The position numbers and the translations under genes were made by a program. The notes under the pieces are model-generated. The model worked only from the letters and a program-made list of their open reading frames with translations, made no database searches and had not been told where the DNA came from. This document shows, piece by piece, positions 6,229 to 8,650 of a DNA stretch of 8,650 bases. The stretch spans positions 1 to 8,650 of the forward strand of contig JAEWWF010000413.1 of the NCBI GenBank assembly GCA_023396465.1. The letters are read 5' to 3'. Each line of letters begins with the position of its first letter. Positions within the stretch are counted from its first letter, which is position 1. The DNA is from Pseudomonadota bacterium. Its GTDB lineage: Bacteria > Pseudomonadota > Alphaproteobacteria > Rhodospirillales > Rhodospirillaceae.

Positions 6229-7229
6229 TCGAGGACCTGCGGAGCGAGCCGTACCGTTACGACCTGTTCCAGGCCATCGCCATCCTGGAGCGGTTCAACC
6301 GGGGCTGCGTGCCGCTCGGCACCGGCATGGACCCGGAGGTCGAGGCCGTGCGCATCGAGCAGGAGCCCGGCCTCGGGTTCCCGGCCAGTGACGTCAGCGG
6401 ACTGCGCGAGGACGCCGACGGCATGCCGGTGCTGCGCACCCCGGCGCTGGGGGTGGCCGGCATCGGCGGACCGCTGCCCTATGCCTTCACCGAGACGCTG
6501 ACCGAGCGCGTCGCCCGCCGTGACACGGCGATGGCGTCGTTCCTCAACATGTTCAACCATCGGCTGGTGTCGTTGCTCTATCGGGTGCGACGCTCCACCC
6601 TGCCGCTGCTGGACGGGCGGCCCGATTATTCGCTGCTGGCGACGGCATTGCGCTCCTTCGCCGGCATCGGCACGCCGGGGCTGGAGGAGCGGGTGGACGA
6701 CACCCGCGACCGTGTGCTGCTGGGCTTCACCGCCATCCTCGCCGACCGACGCCGCTCCGCCGCCGGGCTGCGGGCCCTCATCGCCGGGGTGTTCGCCGCC
6801 GATGTCCGTGTCGGCAGCTTCGAGGGGCGGTGGTTGGAGCTGGAGCCGGAGGCCCACACCCGTCTTGCCGGCGGGCTTGGCGCCACGGCGCAGCCGCTGG
6901 GGCAGGGGGCGCTGCTCGGCACCCGGGTGTGGGACCAGCACGCCGGCCTGCGCCTGGCCATCACCGTCGGGCGGCTCGACCGCTACAGCGATTTCCTGCC
7001 CACCGGCCGCCATTACCGGGCGCTGGTGGCGCTCTGCCGGTTTTACGCCGGTGATACCCTCGACATCATCCTCGATCTCACCCTCAAGCAGCCGGCGGTG
7101 CCGGCCTTCCGCCTGACGGCGGTGGGCGGGCGGCGGCTGGGCTGGACGACGTGGCTGCTCGGCGCCTCCGAAGCGGCCGCCGATGACGGCCGGGTGCGGA
7201 TCGTGATCGCGAGCCAGCGGAAGGGCTGA
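6192..7229 (+). CDS. tssG: T6SS baseplate protein TssG (ImpH/VasB)
   Basis: TssG bridges the two TssF copies in each baseplate wedge and links the wedge to TssK. The product is 345 residues, the usual length. The family opening is clear: residues 14-35, with EPYRYDLFQAIAILERF. A segment PALGVAGIGGPLPYAFTE follows, then the FLNMFNHRLVSLLYRV helix. The conserved end includes LGQGALLGTRVWD from residue 236, FLPTGRHYRALVALCRFY and LGWTTWLLG from residue 316. It starts within tssF (37-bp overlap), which suggests coupled translation, in keeping with the two proteins acting in one complex. clpV begins 2 bp after its stop. A GTG at 6183 would add three residues and is less well supported. Confidence 0.95.
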   Translation: MAVHFRRPARPLIEDLRSEPYRYDLFQAIAILERFNRGCVPLGTGMDPEVEAVRIEQEPGLGFPASDVSGLREDADGMPVLRTPALGVAGIGGPLPYAFTETLTERVARRDTAMASFLNMFNHRLVSLLYRVRRSTLPLLDGRPDYSLLATALRSFAGIGTPGLEERVDDTRDRVLLGFTAILADRRRSAAGLRALIAGVFAADVRVGSFEGRWLELEPEAHTRLAGGLGATAQPLGQGALLGTRVWDQHAGLRLAITVGRLDRYSDFLPTGRHYRALVALCRFYAGDTLDIILDLTLKQPAVPAFRLTAVGGRRLGWTTWLLGASEAAADDGRVRIVIASQRKG

Positions 7230-7231
7230 CC

Positions 7232-8650
7232 ATGACCATCGATCTCAAGACGCTGATCTCCAAGCTCGACCGCAACGCCAAGAAGGTGTTGGAGCAGGCG
7301 GCGGCGCTGTGCGTGTCGCACACCCACTACGACGTCGAGCCCGAACACCTGCTGTCTGCCCTGGTGCGCTCGGGCGACGTGGTGGTGAAGTGCGTGCTCG
7401 ACCGCTACGACCTGCCGGCCGCCGAGCTGCTGCGCGGGCTGGACGAAGGCTTGTCCCGCATCAAGCGCGGCAATGCCCGCACGCCGGCCTTCTCGCCGCG
7501 GGTGCCGGACATGCTGGAAAGCGCCCTGCTGCTGTCGGTGGCACGGCTGGAGAGCCCGACCGTCCTGCCGGCGGCGCTGCTGCTTGGTCCGCTGGAGCGG
7601 GATCCGCTGCGGGGCGTGCTGCTCACCGCCCTGCCGGCGCTGGAGCGCATCGACATGGCCGAGGCGTTGGACCTGCTGCCGGAGATGGTGCGGGTCGGCT
7701 TCGGGCCGCGCAAGGCGCTGGCGCCGCTGCTGACTCCGGCCGGAGCCGCTGCCGGCGGTGGTGGCGAGGCGCGCGGGGACGGGCAGAACGGGGGCAGCGC
7801 GACGGAAGCGTTGGACCGCTTCACGGTGGACCTGACGGCGCAGGCGCGGGCCGGCAAGCTGGACCCGGTGACGGGGCGCGAGTCGGAAATCCGCCAGCTC
7901 ATCGACGTCATGATGCGCCGTCGCCAGAACAATCCCATCCTGGTCGGCGCGCCCGGCGTCGGCAAGACGGCGGTGGTGGAGGGGCTTGCCCTGCGCATCG
8001 CCGAGGACCGGGTGCCGCCGCCGCTCAAGGGCATGGTGGTGCGCATGCTCGACCTCGGGCTGCTGCAAGCCGGGGCCGGGGTGAAGGGCGAGTTCGAGGA
8101 ACGGCTGCGCAAGCTGATGGCCGAAGTGGCGGCCCAGCCCATGCCGGTGGTGGTGTTCATCGACGAGGCCCACACCATGATCGGTGCCGGCGGTGCCGCC
8201 GGTCAGAACGATGCCGCCAACCTGCTGAAACCGGCGCTCGCCCGCGGCGAGTTCCGCACCATCGCCGCCACCACCTGGAGCGAGTTCAAGCGGTATTTCG
8301 AGAAGGACCCGGCGCTGGCCCGCCGCTTCCAGGCCATCGCCGTCGACGAGCCCGACCAGCCCACCGCCTGCGCCATGCTGCGCGGTCTGGTCGGCAAGCT
8401 GGAGAACCACCACAAGGTGCGGGTGCTGAGCGGGGCCGTCAGCGCCGCCGTCGCCCTGTCGGCGCGCTACATGCCGGCCCGCCAGCTGCCGGACAAGGCG
8501 GTGAGTGTGCTGGATACCGCCTGCGCCCGCGTCGCCATCGGCCGCGGCGTCACCCCGGCGCAGATCGAACGGCTGGACCACGACCTCGCCCTGCTGGCCG
8601 CCGAGCGCGCCCACCTGGAGCGGGAACCGGGCGCCCCGGCGGAGGTGCAG
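7232..8650 (+). CDS. clpV: T6SS AAA+ ATPase TssH/ClpV, N-terminal 473 residues (runs off window)
   Basis: ClpV is a hexameric AAA+ unfoldase that binds TssC in contracted sheaths and disassembles them for reuse. The frame is open from ATG 7232 to the right edge; the family is about 850-900 residues, so the second ATPase domain is missing only because the window ends. Visible parts are a Clp-N domain (about 1-160) starting MTIDLKTLISKLDRNAKKVL, a Gly-rich linker (about 172-190), then the first AAA domain with Walker A GAPGVGKT (239-246), pore-loop region AGAGVKGEFEERL, Walker B VVVFIDEAH (306-314) and arginine pair R364-R365. The segment AATTWSEFKRYFEKDPALAR is typical of ClpV rather than ClpB. 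AAGGG at 7221-7225 gives a ribosome binding site overlapping the tssG stop region. The middle domain begins near the edge. Confidence 0.96.
   Translation, partial: MTIDLKTLISKLDRNAKKVLEQAAALCVSHTHYDVEPEHLLSALVRSGDVVVKCVLDRYDLPAAELLRGLDEGLSRIKRGNARTPAFSPRVPDMLESALLLSVARLESPTVLPAALLLGPLERDPLRGVLLTALPALERIDMAEALDLLPEMVRVGFGPRKALAPLLTPAGAAAGGGGEARGDGQNGGSATEALDRFTVDLTAQARAGKLDPVTGRESEIRQLIDVMMRRRQNNPILVGAPGVGKTAVVEGLALRIAEDRVPPPLKGMVVRMLDLGLLQAGAGVKGEFEERLRKLMAEVAAQPMPVVVFIDEAHTMIGAGGAAGQNDAANLLKPALARGEFRTIAATTWSEFKRYFEKDPALARRFQAIAVDEPDQPTACAMLRGLVGKLENHHKVRVLSGAVSAAVALSARYMPARQLPDKAVSVLDTACARVAIGRGVTPAQIERLDHDLALLAAERAHLEREPGAPAEVQ

Noticed and set aside
7232..8650. General chaperone ClpB instead of ClpV
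   Set aside because: The AATTWSEFKRYFEKDPALAR segment, the AGAGVKGEFEERL pore region and the position directly after tssG point to the T6SS ClpV family.

Overview
The window is a stretch of a type VI secretion system (T6SS) locus from a GC-rich bacterium. All recognisable genes lie on the plus strand, and each supports its T6SS assignment by conserved protein motifs. The strong G/C third-position bias and the short, tightly packed intergenic gaps fit an alphaproteobacterium of the Rhodospirillales/Azospirillum type. That taxonomic guess is inference from composition and style only; nothing in the window proves it.

Layout. Positions 2-331 hold the C-terminal end of an unrecognised, proline-rich protein whose start lies upstream of the window. 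Its stop is immediately followed by tssA (334-1641), an ImpA-N family cap/adaptor protein with an unusual acidic NPF-containing linker. A 152-bp gap (1642-1793) follows, the longest in the window. It is clearly poorer in GC than the genes and carries inverted repeats, so it is the best candidate for the promoter/leader of the next genes. Then come tssB (1794-2336) and tssC (2385-3857), encoding the contractile sheath, and hcp (3879-4370), encoding the inner tube. A 13-bp perfect hairpin sits just after hcp, followed by the baseplate genes tssF (4435-6228) and tssG (6192-7229), which overlap by 37 bp. The last gene is tssH/clpV (7232 to the window edge), encoding the AAA+ ATPase that disassembles contracted sheath; only its first 473 codons are present.

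How the genes work together. TssF and TssG form baseplate wedge parts on which Hcp tube rings and the TssB/TssC sheath polymerise. TssA helps organise assembly. After contraction ClpV extracts TssC to recycle the sheath. The order tssA-tssB-tssC-hcp-tssF-tssG-tssH follows the common arrangement except that tssE, often found between hcp and tssF, is absent here; only a 64-bp hairpin-bearing gap is in its place. The membrane complex (tssJ/L/M), tssK and spike (vgrG) are not in the window.

I do not see an undescribed system: the core is a standard T6SS. The points worth a second look are the missing tssE, the hcp-tssF hairpin, the tssA-tssB leader, the TssA acidic repeat linker and the unidentified upstream gene. 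Apart from the 152-bp gap, no stretch over about 70 bp lacks a gene, and I found no RNA genes, mobile elements or CRISPR arrays.
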